Below are positions 16,853 through 25,956 of a stretch of 46,678 nucleotides of DNA, piece by piece (position 1 is the first letter of the stretch; every line of letters starts with the position of its first letter). The translations under genes and the position numbers were made by a program. The stretch lies in IMG/VR virus record IMGVR_UViG_3300048999_000129, positions 1 to 46,678 of that record. The stretch is one strand, 5' to 3'. This DNA is from a virus. The notes beneath the pieces were generated by a model that was given only the letters and a program-made list of their open reading frames with translations, searched no databases and was not told where the DNA came from.

Positions 16853-17074
16853 ATGAGCGAATTCCCGAAATTCTTCAACCACGTCAACCCCACCAAGCCG
16901 AACCGCGTTGCGAACACCCCGGCCGACGAGGTAAACCTCATCGCGCGCGGCTACAAGCAGTCCGAGACCAAGGCGGCCCAGAAGGTCGCCGACGAGACCG
17001 CCGAGGCCGCCAAAAAGGCCGAGGCAGAAGCAGCGGCCAAGAAGGCTGCCAGCTCCAACTCCCGTAACAGCTGA
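16853..17074 (+). CDS. Small Lys/Ala/Glu-rich helical protein
   Basis: 73 residues, no family recognised. N-terminal EFPKFFNHVNPTKPNRVANTPADEVNLIARGYKQ resembles short proteins found before tail chaperones in some actinophages; the C-terminal half is a low-complexity Lys/Ala/Glu helix. ATG 16853 is chosen over ATG 16847 because it lies seven bases past the TAGTCT box, which fits a leaderless message. Confidence 0.6.
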   Translation: MSEFPKFFNHVNPTKPNRVANTPADEVNLIARGYKQSETKAAQKVADETAEAAKKAEAEAAAKKAASSNSRNS

Positions 17075-17094
17075 CCCGGAAAGGCCCGCCCATC

Positions 17095-17409
17095 ATGGCT
17101 GCACGCCCGCTTGACGAAAAGATCGCGATCGACCTCGACGAGCTCGAGTACGATTCGCACGAGCCGTTCCGCTTCAAGCTCGCCGGCCGGGTCATCGAGC
17201 TCGGTGACCCGAACCTGGTCGACTGGAAGATCCTGGCCGCGATGGAGCAGCCGATCGAGCTGCTCAAGCACGTCACCCAGTCCGACGACGACCGGGCCTG
17301 GATCCGCACGCACCCGCTGCCGATCGAAGGCCTTCACCGGCTGATGGACAAGTACGCCGCCCACTTCAAGCTCCCGGAACTGGGAAAAGGCGCCGGCTCT
17401 GTCATCTGA
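17095..17409 (+). CDS. Tail assembly chaperone, short form (gpG-like)
   Basis: 104 residues, ATG at 17095 with GGAAAGG about ten bases upstream. Located between major tail and tape measure genes, where siphoviruses encode chaperones that coat the tape measure during tail assembly. The end of the frame contains the slippery heptamer G GGA AAA (17382-17388), so a fraction of ribosomes should make the long form. Confidence 0.88.
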   Translation: MAARPLDEKIAIDLDELEYDSHEPFRFKLAGRVIELGDPNLVDWKILAAMEQPIELLKHVTQSDDDRAWIRTHPLPIEGLHRLMDKYAAHFKLPELGKGAGSVI

Positions 17410-17894
17410 TCGGGTCCTACCGATCTGACATCGAGGCTGACTTCGCCCGCCACTATCCCGGCAAGGACGTCGGGGAGATGTGGCGGGCGAGGGAGTGGGG
17501 CGACCTGCTGAACCTGATCGATCACCTGCCTCAGAACAGCCACTACTACAACGCGATGATGCACGACCCAGTCCACGCGGAAGCCGTGGCGGACTGGCTG
17601 GCAGCGAACCCTGGCAACGAGACCGAGAAGAGCGGTCCCGGCTGGCAGACCTGGTCGCCGGAGGTCGCTACACTCTCGGACATCAAGGACGAACTTCAGA
17701 TACTCCGCATGACTCTCATCGGTGTAAACGGAGGGAAGCCTGGGAAGTTCGTTCCGACTCCTCGTCCGGACAGCCTGATCGCCGAGGCCAAGGAGAAGGC
17801 AGTCTACAAGCGCAAGATGAAGGTGCATCACATGCTTCGGGCGAAGATGCTCCCGCACAAGTACAACCCGGACGGTACGGAAAAGCGCACCTGA
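17095..17894 (+). CDS. Tail assembly chaperone, frameshifted long form (gpGT-like)
   Basis: A -1 shift at 17382-17388 joins the short chaperone to the downstream frame, which stays open from 17388 to 17894 with no stop. The joined product would be 266 residues (98 plus 168): after the site it reads RRLCHLIGSYRSDIEADF then the region around MWRAREWGDLLNLIDHLP. The downstream frame has an internal ATG at 17478 but no convincing ribosome site, and its recognisable sequence begins before that ATG. This is the lambda G/GT arrangement widely conserved in siphoviruses. A GTGTAAACG copy lies at 17722-17730. Confidence 0.88.
17382..17388 (+). promoter_or_regulatory. Programmed -1 frameshift site GGGAAAA
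   Basis: In the zero frame the heptamer reads G GGA AAA, fitting X XXY YYZ. After slippage the -1 frame continues with AGG CGC CGG and is open to 17894; the zero frame stops at 17407-17409. Confidence 0.88.
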
Positions 17895-17900
17895 TAGACT
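17895..17900 (+). promoter_or_regulatory. Possible extended -10 box (TGA-TAGACT) before tape measure
   Basis: TGATAGACT overlaps the stop of the chaperone gene. The predicted start near 17907 gives a short leader carrying GGAGG before the GTG at 17934. No -35 match. Confidence 0.4.
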
Positions 17901-17933
17901 AGAGCGACGCCCGCTCACGACCTGGAGGATGAA

Positions 17934-20900
17934 GTGCCGTATACCGCTGGCACGATTATTCTCCAGGTCGTTCCGTCGTACCTGGGCTTCCAGGACGAGA
18001 ACAAGAAGATGGCCAAGGCGCTGGCCGACTCGCTCGACGAGAGCCTGGAGCGCGGCGCCGAGTCCGGCGCCAAGAAGGCCTCAGCCAAGATCTCCAAGAT
18101 CCTCGGCGAGGAGACTGGCAAGGGTGCCGAGGAGGCCGGCGACAAGTCGGCCGAGAAGTACGCGGGCGCGTTCCGGACGCGGCTGGAGAAGTCGCTGGCC
18201 AGCATGCAGCGTGAGATCAAGCCCATCGAGCTGAACACCGCGTCGACCAAGACGCTGGCCGAGCTCGACAAGATCAAGGCAGCGCTGAAGTCTCTGTCCG
18301 AGACCGAGATCAAGCCGGGCATGGACGTGCGCGGCCTCCTGGCCGAGGCGGCCAAGGTCGAGGCGGCCCTGGAGTCCATGGGCAAGGACGTCGACATCGA
18401 CGTGCAGTTCGACACCAAGAAGGGCCTGGCCACCTGGCGCTCGTTCGTCCGGGAGGTCGAGGCGCTCAAGCCAAAGATCGACGTCGTTCCGGACTTCCAG
18501 CTCGACAAGATCGAGCGCAAGTTGGGCACGCTGGAGAAGATGATCAAGGACCGCCTATCCCGGGCGGCCTCGTCGCTGGGCGACAGTGTGGACCGCGAGG
18601 TCAGCCAGATCCGCGCCCGGCTCGCCACGCTCGGCACGAAGCAGATCGGCATCGACATCGATGCTGGCGTCGCCATGGCCGAGCTCCAGAAGATCGAGCG
18701 CGAGCTCGCGCACATCGCCGCGACCACCACGAACGTCCAGGTCCACGCGGACGCTACCGAGGCGCTTGTCGAACTGAAGGCCGTCGACTCCTACGCCCGG
18801 AAGCTGAACGGCCTCGAGCCGAACATCAAGCCGAAGGTCGACACCAAGGATGCGACGACCAAGCTCTCCCTGTTCGACCGGCTGCTGAAGAAGGTCGGAC
18901 TGGACGGCCGCGACGTCGCGAACTCGTTCCGCTTCTTCAGCTTCGCCGTCCTGGCTGTAGCTGCGGCCGGCGCTGCCCTTATCCCGATCCTCAGCGTTGC
19001 CGGAGCTGGCATCGCCGGCCTGGGCGTCGCCGCACTTGCCGGCGCTGCAGGTCTCGGTGTGCTGTTCCTCGCCTTCAGGGGAGTCGGCGACGCCATCAAG
19101 GCGCTGAACGATCAGCAGGACAACGCGGCGAAGGAAGAGCAGCAGCGCGCGAAGACGGTAGGCAACGCCGCCCGGCAGGTCGCTGACGCACAGCGCAGTC
19201 TGGTTCGGGCTCGCGAGAACGCCGCCGAGAGCCAGGGCGACGCCGAGCGTCAGCTGAGCCGCACGATCGCCGACACGGCCAAGGCCAACCAGGACGCTGC
19301 TCGCCGTACGGCGGACGCGCGTCGCCAGGCGGCCGAGGACATCGAGTCTGCGATCAAGCGGCAGCAGGACGCCGAGAAGAACGCGACCAACGCCACCAAG
19401 GACGCGACGCAGGCCCAACTGGACCTGAACCAGGCCCGCGTCGAAGCGAAGCAGGACCTGGAAGACCTCGCCGCGCAGCAGCGCCGGAACAACCTGGACG
19501 AGCGCCAGGCTGTAATCGACCTGTTCAACGCGACCGTCCAGAACAACGCGACGCAGGCTGACCCCGGTTCGACGAACCTCGAGAAGGACCAGGCGGACAT
19601 CAACCTCAAGAGCGCGCAACTGCGCCTGGAGGACATCCGCAAGGAGCAGAAGAAGCTCGCCGACGAGCAGAAGAAGGGTGTAAACGGGTCCGACAAGGTC
19701 AAGACGGCCCAAGACAAGCTGACCACCGCGCTCGAGAACCAACTTCAGGCCCAGAAGGATCTGAAGCAGGCCGACAAGGACCTCACTCAGCAGCGCCTGG
19801 ACAGCGCGCAGTCCGTCCAGGATGCGATCACGGCCCAGAACCGCACGTATGCCGACGGTCAGGAATCTATCTCCGACGCCCGCCGGACGCTCGACCGCGC
19901 CGTGGCCGATGGCCAGCAGTCGATCGCCGATGCGCAGCGCAACCTGGTCCAGGCCCAAGAGGACTACACCACCGCACTGACTGAGAGCCGCGCCTCGGCT
20001 CAGCAGGTCGCCGAGGCGATGGGCAAGCTCAGCCCGGCCGGCCAGGCGTTCGCGCTCTTCATCCACAGCATGCGCGACGACTTCCGCGACATCCAGGCCA
20101 TCGCTCAGGAGGGCTTCCTGCCGGGCCTCACCGACGCACTCAAGCTCCTGCTCACGACGTACGGCCCGGAGCTGAAGACCTTCGTCGGCACCATGGCCAA
20201 GCTGTTCGGCGACGGCGCCAAGTTTGCGGCGCAGGTCTTCACCAACAAGGACTGGCAGACCTTCTTTGGCACGATCGCCGCGATCGCCCCGATCATCACC
20301 AAGGACTTCGGCAAGGCGTTCCTGGACTGGCTGGAGGTCTTCGCCAACCTGGCCGTCGGCCTGGCGCCGCTCGCCCTGGACATCTCTGGCAGCATCGTCA
20401 AGTGGTCGGACGCCGTGCTCGCGTGGTCCAAGAGCCCCGAGGGCCACAAGGCGATCACCGACTTCCTGGCCTACGTGAAGTCGGTCGCTCCGGACGTCAA
20501 GGACTTCCTGAAGGCGCTGGCGCTGGCGTTCATCGCGATCGTCAAGGCTGTCGCACCGTTCGCCGACGACATCCTGCGGGCACTCACCTCGTTCCTCAAC
20601 TTCATCGCCAACATGGACCCCAAGGTCCTCGGCGGGATCATCGCCGCAGTGCTCGGCCTGGTCGTCGCCTTCCAGGCGCTGTCCGGCATCATCAGCATCA
20701 TCGCGATCGTAGCTGGCTCGACGATCGGCCTGGTTGTAGTCGCGGTTGTCGCCCTGATCGCGGCGCTGGTCTATTTCTACAACACCAATGACAAGGTCAA
20801 GCAGATCATCGACGCGATCTGGCCGGCGATCCGCTGGCTGATCGAGGAGCAGATCAAGTACACGAAGTTTGCGGTCAACGCCCTGGCCGTCGCGATCCTT

Positions 20901-22892
20901 GCTGTTGCCAGCGCACTGAAGTGGGCCTGGGAGAAGATCTTCAGCCCGATCGTTCACGCGCTCGGTAGCCTGTTCGCTGACGTCTTCGGCGATATCGCCT
21001 GGCTCTGGAATCACGTCCTGGCGCCGATCCTGAAGGCTCTCGGCACGGTGATCCAGGACCTGTGGATCATCTTCGTCCAGCCCGCTCTGAGCGCCATCGG
21101 GACCGCCTTCAAGGGCCTCTTCGACGGTATCAAGTGGATCTGGGATCACACGCTCGGCCCGGTCTTCTCGGCTATCGCTGATAAGCTCGGCATCGACACC
21201 AGCGGCAAGGCTAACGGCGGTGGCCTGGTCGGCGCCTTCACCTCAGCTGTCGGTCTCATCAAGGGCATCTGGGACGGCCTGGTCGACATCTCGAAGAAGC
21301 CGATCGACTTCCTGGTGGGCACGGTCATCAACAAGGGCCTGATCGCTGGGTTCAACTCGCTGGCCGGCCACTTCCCGGGCGTCAAGAACGTCGACCCCAT
21401 CCCGTGGCCGCCGCCGGGCTTCGCCAACGGTACGTCCCGCGTGCCCGACTCCAGTTATGGCACCCGCTTCGGCTACATGCCGGGCCGCGACAACCAGCTG
21501 ATCGCGGTCGGTGGCGGCGAAGCGGTACTGCGGCCCGAGGCGTCGCGCGTCCTGGGCGGCCCATGGGTCGACGAGATCAACAAGCGAGCCAAGCTGTACG
21601 GCACGTCCGGCGTTGCTCGCTTCCTGGGCGGCTTCAAGAACGGCGGCGAGGTCCAGGGTGGCTCCGGCGTCGGCATCTTCGACCGTACGACGTGGCGCGG
21701 CAAGTCGCTGGACTACTACACCATCAAGATCCTCCAGGCGGCCGAAGCGCTGTCAGGCCAGATGGTCCAGATCACCCAGGGCTCCTACTCGACCGCTGTG
21801 GCGGCGTCCGGTTCAACTCACGCCGGCGGCGGCGTCTTCGACCTCCACTGGCCGGGCGGCATCATGGGCAACCAGCTCGTAGCTGCTCTGCGTGCTGCGG
21901 GCGCGGCCGCCTGGCACCGCCTGCCGTCGCAGGGCCCCTGGCCGCACCACATCCACGGTGTAGCTATCGGCGACCCGACCGAGAGCGCGTCGGCGCAGGC
22001 GCAGGTCCGCGACTACCTGAACGGTGGCAACGGCCTGGGCGGCAAGGATGACGGCCCGAACGTCAAGAAGGACAAGGGCCTGCTGGGCAAGCTGCTCGGC
22101 GGCGCCACGGGCCTGCTCGACTGGGTCACCGACGCCATCAGCAACCCGGTCGACTGGCTGAAGGGCAAGATCACCGGCCAGCTCGACAAGCTGACCAGCG
22201 AGTGGGGCGACAACAGCTTCACCCAGATGCTGAAGGCGATCCCCGAGTCGATCATCCAGGGCATGGCCAACATGATCCAGGGCATCATCCCTGGCCTCGG
22301 CGGCGACTCGGGCGGCGGGGACGTCAAGGACATGGTCAAGGGCCTGGCCCAGAGCATGTTCGGATGGACCGGCGGCCAGTGGAACGCGATCGACAAGATC
22401 GTGAGCCAGGAGTCCAGCTGGAACCCGGACGCGCAGAACCCGAGCAGCTCGGCGTACGGACTGTTCCAGTTCCTGGACGGCACCTGGAGCCCGTACGGCA
22501 AGAAGACCAACGATCCCAAGCTGCAGGCCACCTACGGTCTGCAGTACATCAAGGACCGCTACGGCAGCCCGGAGGGCGCTCTCGACTTCCGCAACCAGCA
22601 CGGCTGGTACAGCGACGGCGGCACGGTGCCCGACAACGGCACCATGATGTACGACAACGGTGGCTACCTGCCCCCGGGCGTCACTCAGGTCGTCAACCTC
22701 ACGGGCAAGCCCGAACCGGTCTTCACCTCGAAGCAGTTCGAGGGCATGAAGGGCAACGCTGCTGGCGCGGGAATCGACATCGACATCAACATGAACGGCA
22801 GCAACACCAGCGCTACTGACGTGGCCGATGAGGTACTCTTTGCTGCACGGCGCATTCGCCGTGGCGGCGCTTACGCGGGGAGCAACGGATGA
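17934..22892 (+). CDS. Tape measure protein with M15-like and lytic-transglycosylase-like regions
   Basis: 1652 residues, the longest gene; GTG at 17934 with GGAGG six bases upstream. Long helical and coiled-coil regions (about 1-330 and 390-700), hydrophobic blocks near 330-380 and 890-950, then hydrolase-like parts. Near 1293-1302 GSTHAGGGVFDLHW plus HHIHG near 1338 match the SxHxxGxxxD and HxH pattern of M15-type peptidases. Near 1487-1515 IVSQESSWNPDAQN then AYGLFQFL match soluble lytic transglycosylases with the catalytic Glu in QESSW. Tape measures set tail length; these regions likely help DNA delivery through the cell wall. GTGTAAACG at 19678-19686. The stop overlaps the next ATG (ATGA). 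Confidence 0.95.
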   Translation: MPYTAGTIILQVVPSYLGFQDENKKMAKALADSLDESLERGAESGAKKASAKISKILGEETGKGAEEAGDKSAEKYAGAFRTRLEKSLASMQREIKPIELNTASTKTLAELDKIKAALKSLSETEIKPGMDVRGLLAEAAKVEAALESMGKDVDIDVQFDTKKGLATWRSFVREVEALKPKIDVVPDFQLDKIERKLGTLEKMIKDRLSRAASSLGDSVDREVSQIRARLATLGTKQIGIDIDAGVAMAELQKIERELAHIAATTTNVQVHADATEALVELKAVDSYARKLNGLEPNIKPKVDTKDATTKLSLFDRLLKKVGLDGRDVANSFRFFSFAVLAVAAAGAALIPILSVAGAGIAGLGVAALAGAAGLGVLFLAFRGVGDAIKALNDQQDNAAKEEQQRAKTVGNAARQVADAQRSLVRARENAAESQGDAERQLSRTIADTAKANQDAARRTADARRQAAEDIESAIKRQQDAEKNATNATKDATQAQLDLNQARVEAKQDLEDLAAQQRRNNLDERQAVIDLFNATVQNNATQADPGSTNLEKDQADINLKSAQLRLEDIRKEQKKLADEQKKGVNGSDKVKTAQDKLTTALENQLQAQKDLKQADKDLTQQRLDSAQSVQDAITAQNRTYADGQESISDARRTLDRAVADGQQSIADAQRNLVQAQEDYTTALTESRASAQQVAEAMGKLSPAGQAFALFIHSMRDDFRDIQAIAQEGFLPGLTDALKLLLTTYGPELKTFVGTMAKLFGDGAKFAAQVFTNKDWQTFFGTIAAIAPIITKDFGKAFLDWLEVFANLAVGLAPLALDISGSIVKWSDAVLAWSKSPEGHKAITDFLAYVKSVAPDVKDFLKALALAFIAIVKAVAPFADDILRALTSFLNFIANMDPKVLGGIIAAVLGLVVAFQALSGIISIIAIVAGSTIGLVVVAVVALIAALVYFYNTNDKVKQIIDAIWPAIRWLIEEQIKYTKFAVNALAVAILAVASALKWAWEKIFSPIVHALGSLFADVFGDIAWLWNHVLAPILKALGTVIQDLWIIFVQPALSAIGTAFKGLFDGIKWIWDHTLGPVFSAIADKLGIDTSGKANGGGLVGAFTSAVGLIKGIWDGLVDISKKPIDFLVGTVINKGLIAGFNSLAGHFPGVKNVDPIPWPPPGFANGTSRVPDSSYGTRFGYMPGRDNQLIAVGGGEAVLRPEASRVLGGPWVDEINKRAKLYGTSGVARFLGGFKNGGEVQGGSGVGIFDRTTWRGKSLDYYTIKILQAAEALSGQMVQITQGSYSTAVAASGSTHAGGGVFDLHWPGGIMGNQLVAALRAAGAAAWHRLPSQGPWPHHIHGVAIGDPTESASAQAQVRDYLNGGNGLGGKDDGPNVKKDKGLLGKLLGGATGLLDWVTDAISNPVDWLKGKITGQLDKLTSEWGDNSFTQMLKAIPESIIQGMANMIQGIIPGLGGDSGGGDVKDMVKGLAQSMFGWTGGQWNAIDKIVSQESSWNPDAQNPSSSAYGLFQFLDGTWSPYGKKTNDPKLQATYGLQYIKDRYGSPEGALDFRNQHGWYSDGGTVPDNGTMMYDNGGYLPPGVTQVVNLTGKPEPVFTSKQFEGMKGNAAGAGIDIDINMNGSNTSATDVADEVLFAARRIRRGGAYAGSNG

Positions 22893-23785
22893 TCGACCTG
22901 GCCGATTTTCAGTTCGAGCTGCTGCCTGCCGAGGATGCTCTCGACGGCATCGGCTTCGGCATCGGCCTGGACGTCTCGCTCACCAACGGCGGCTTCGACC
23001 CGGGCGCCGGCAACGTCTCCACGCAGGACACGGACAACGAGACCGACGGCACGACGATGTTCGGCGTCGACAAGTTCCTCGGCGACACCTGGGCCTGGGA
23101 CCTGCACGTCAACCGCCACTCGGTCGCCGATGCGCTCGAGACGCTCCGCGCGTTCCGGCTCGCCTGGCGCGGCCGCGCGACCAAGAAGGTCGTCGGCAAG
23201 CAGATGATCGTCCGGTACTGCCTCGAAGGCGAGACTCGACGCATCTACGGCCGCACCCAGCGCTTCGCCGCGCCGCCGGACAACCAGATCCTGAGCGGCT
23301 ATGTGCCGATCACCTGCGACTTCAAGGCGTCGACTGCGCTGACCTTCGCGGACACTCTGCAGTCGACCGCCATCAACTTCGTGGTCGAGTCCAGCGGCGG
23401 CCTGGTCTTCCCAGCTACCTTCCCCGTGGCCCCACTGCCTGATGGTCAGCGCGAGGGTGGGATTGTCGTCGGCGGTAACGCCCCCGCGTATCCGGAGATC
23501 ACGATCATCGGCCCGATCACGAACCCGTGGGTCCAGTGGGCAGGGCGGAAGTGGACGTTCAACGTCACGGTCCCGTCGGGTCAGCCCTTCGTCGTCGACA
23601 CCCGGCCGTGGAAGCAGACACTCACCCTGAGCGGCGCGAATGTGCCCGGAGCGATGGGTCGCCGGCAGTACATGTACGACATGACCATCGATCCGGGCGG
23701 CCACGAAGTCATCTTCGGCGGCAACTCGGCCGAAGGTACGGCAATCTGCACTTTCGCCTGGCGCGACGCATTCGAAGGCATGTGA
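22889..23785 (+). CDS. Distal tail (Dit-like) protein
   Basis: 298 residues directly after the tape measure gene with a four-base ATGA overlap. The N-terminal IDLADFQFELL..., WAWDLHV and the segment TLRAFRLAWRG, followed by a C-terminal beta domain (NPWVQWAGRKWTFNVTVPSGQPFVVDTRPW), match the minor tail protein found in this slot in actinophages, a distal-tail hub with a galectin-like C-terminal half. It joins tube and tip. Confidence 0.75.
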   Translation: MIDLADFQFELLPAEDALDGIGFGIGLDVSLTNGGFDPGAGNVSTQDTDNETDGTTMFGVDKFLGDTWAWDLHVNRHSVADALETLRAFRLAWRGRATKKVVGKQMIVRYCLEGETRRIYGRTQRFAAPPDNQILSGYVPITCDFKASTALTFADTLQSTAINFVVESSGGLVFPATFPVAPLPDGQREGGIVVGGNAPAYPEITIIGPITNPWVQWAGRKWTFNVTVPSGQPFVVDTRPWKQTLTLSGANVPGAMGRRQYMYDMTIDPGGHEVIFGGNSAEGTAICTFAWRDAFEGM

Positions 23786-23797
23786 CCGATCCGCTGG

Positions 23798-23803
23798 TAT
23801 GCT
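23798..23803 (+). promoter_or_regulatory. Possible extended -10 box (TGG-TATGCT)
   Basis: TGGTATGCTG in the 48-bp gap before the next tail gene; predicted start near 23810, leader with GGAGG before GTG 23834. No -35 match. Confidence 0.4.
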
Positions 23804-23833
23804 GTACCCGACTAACTAATCTGGAGGCACGTC

Positions 23834-24829
23834 GTGGGCTTTGACAATACGGGATGGCTGATCGACGGCGTCCTGACCAAGAGCGAGCTCGCTCGGCGCG
23901 CGCAGTACGCAGCCACGGGCGGAGCTGACGGCGTTGTGGGCGTAGGTGACCTGAAGGTCATCCCCCTGTCCTCGCCCGGCAACGGCGTACGGATCTCTGT
24001 CGGCGGCGCGACCATCCTGAACCGCTACACGACTCCGGTCAATCAGGCGTACGTGGTCAGCAACCCGACTATCGAGACCGTCGACTCGACGCGCATGCCG
24101 CCTAGCAACCCGGCCGTGCGCAGTCACCTCGTCGTCGCTACCGTGGGCGACCCGCAGTACTCCGCCACCGGGCATCCCTGGATGCTCGCGACCGATCCGC
24201 CGGCTGGCCACGCCAACGACTTCCAGTACGTTCGTAGCTGGATCATCCCGAACGTGGCGTCGACGATCACCCGGTTCGAACAGCTCGGCCTGAACTATCC
24301 TGGCCTCGCGCTGGCTCGCCTGGACCTGCCTGCTGGCAGCACGACGTACGACACCTCGGTGATCAAGGATCTCCGCTATCTGTCGCAGCAGCGCTCGCAG
24401 GATGTCCAGTGGACGGCCGACACTGGCGCGTCCGACGTGCTGACCGTGACCACGCCGCTGACCTACGAGTACTGGCCGGACGCGTCGAACCACGCGGTCG
24501 ACATTCCTGCCTGGGCGACCGTCTGCTACATCGACGGCTGGATCAACGGCTTCTACGATTCGACGGCCGACACTACGAAGGCCCGCTTCCGGATCGGCTC
24601 GCAGGCCATCGGCGCCTGGTGCGCGTCGAGCAAGTACAACAACGCGTCCATCGGCCGTCAGGGCGTGAGCATCGGCGGCAAGATCAACATCCCGTCCGGC
24701 TTCCGGGGCACCACGCAAGACTTCCAGATGTCGGCGACGCCGGAAGACGCGGCCAGCCAGGGCGACCTGACCACCGACTCCTGGACCAACTGCATGATCC
24801 ACCTGCGCTTCGTGGAGGAAGCGGTCTGA
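23834..24829 (+). CDS. Minor tail protein
   Basis: 331 residues, start GTG at 23834 with GGAGG eight bases upstream. The N-terminal GFDNTGWLIDGVLTKSELARRAQYAATGGADGVVG is followed by a beta-rich body (GNGVRISVGGATILNRY, NPAVRSHLVVATVGDPQYS) of the kind found in tail-tip or baseplate proteins of actinophages. The stop overlaps the next ATG by one base. I cannot assign a finer role. Confidence 0.75.
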   Translation: MGFDNTGWLIDGVLTKSELARRAQYAATGGADGVVGVGDLKVIPLSSPGNGVRISVGGATILNRYTTPVNQAYVVSNPTIETVDSTRMPPSNPAVRSHLVVATVGDPQYSATGHPWMLATDPPAGHANDFQYVRSWIIPNVASTITRFEQLGLNYPGLALARLDLPAGSTTYDTSVIKDLRYLSQQRSQDVQWTADTGASDVLTVTTPLTYEYWPDASNHAVDIPAWATVCYIDGWINGFYDSTADTTKARFRIGSQAIGAWCASSKYNNASIGRQGVSIGGKINIPSGFRGTTQDFQMSATPEDAASQGDLTTDSWTNCMIHLRFVEEAV

Positions 24830-25956
24830 TGTGGCACTACGAGGCCGAGCGTCTCGATGGTGCTGGTGGCGCTGAGCTCATCGCGAGCGACCTGCCGCTG
24901 CAGAACGTATCCATCACGCAGACGCTGTCCGGACCGGACACGATGACGGCGACGATCTCCCCGGAGGTCGCTCGCCTGGTCGGCGATGATGGGCAGCCCC
25001 TGATGTCGGGCGATTGGTCCACGGCGATCTACGCGATCGAGGACGCCGACATTCGCTGCGGCATCATCCTTGATGAGCCGAGCTTCAATGGTCCGTCGTA
25101 CAAGCTCGAGGGCGGCGGCTTCGCCGGCTACGCCTACGGCATGCCGTACACCGCATCGAATTTCTGGATCCAGATCGACGCTATCGATGCCTTCCGCCAG
25201 ATTTGGACGCATCTGCAGTCGCAGCCGGGCGGGAATCTCGCCATGGAGGTCGACGCGGTAACTCTGTCCGGCAAGAAGATCGGCACTGCGCTCCAGCAGG
25301 GCCAGTTCGATACGGTCTCTGGCCCGCTGACCTACGAGTCCGGCCCGTATCGCCTGGCCTGGTACCAGACCCCCGACCTGGGCGCGGAGATGGACAAGCT
25401 GGTCCAGGACACGCCGTTCGATTGGCGCGAGCGTCACGTTTACACGAACGATGGAAGCCACATCCGCCACTTCCTCGACTTCGGCTACCCGAAGATTGGC
25501 AGGATCCTGACGGATCACCGCTTCGTGATCGGCGAGAACGTCAAGATCCCCGACATCCCTGAGCACGGCAAGAAGTACGCCAACGAGTTCCTGACGCTCG
25601 GCGCTGGCGAAGGCGCGGCCATGATCCGTGGCAGCGCCTCGGTCCCCCGCCGTGGACTGCGCCGCGTCCAGGTGCTCGCCGACAAGTCGATCACCACGCC
25701 GGCGGCAGCCAACACCCGGGCAACGCTCGAGGTCAAGCAGGCTCAGAACATCCGCGAGATCACCAGCCTGGTCCTGTTCGATCACCCGAACGCGCCCGTC
25801 GGCGCCGTGCAGGCCGGTGACGAGCTCTACCTCGAAGGTCGGGTAGACTGGACGGAGGTAGGCATGTGGGTCCGCGTTACTGACCGGACTATCACGCCGA
25901 GCAACCTGGCCTCTGTCTCGCTGACCGTGACTCGCACAGATCGGATGAACGGATGA
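24829..25956 (+). CDS. Tail-hub protein (Gp37-like minor tail protein)
   Basis: 375 residues, ATG at 24829 (TGATG overlap). The features LPLQNVSITQTLSGPDTMTATISPEV, an acidic AGYAYGMPY region and C-terminal AGDELYLEGRVDWTEVGMWVRVTDRTITPSNLASVSLTVTR match the ReqiPepy6 Gp37-like group of siphovirus tail-hub proteins. It probably plugs the tail tube end. A minus-oriented GTGTAAACG copy at 25437-25445 encodes Val-Tyr-Thr here, a different frame from the Val-Asn copies elsewhere. Confidence 0.8.
   Translation: MWHYEAERLDGAGGAELIASDLPLQNVSITQTLSGPDTMTATISPEVARLVGDDGQPLMSGDWSTAIYAIEDADIRCGIILDEPSFNGPSYKLEGGGFAGYAYGMPYTASNFWIQIDAIDAFRQIWTHLQSQPGGNLAMEVDAVTLSGKKIGTALQQGQFDTVSGPLTYESGPYRLAWYQTPDLGAEMDKLVQDTPFDWRERHVYTNDGSHIRHFLDFGYPKIGRILTDHRFVIGENVKIPDIPEHGKKYANEFLTLGAGEGAAMIRGSASVPRRGLRRVQVLADKSITTPAAANTRATLEVKQAQNIREITSLVLFDHPNAPVGAVQAGDELYLEGRVDWTEVGMWVRVTDRTITPSNLASVSLTVTRTDRMNG

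Noticed and set aside
16931-16940. GAGGTAAACCTC at 16928 as another dispersed-word copy
   Set aside because: It shares only the GTAAAC core and is a different, near-palindromic word.
18555-21149. 864-codon leftward ORF opposite the tape measure gene
   Set aside because: Long antisense frames are expected in G+C-rich coding DNA; composition is low-complexity Leu/Asp/Gly/Arg and no motif is visible.
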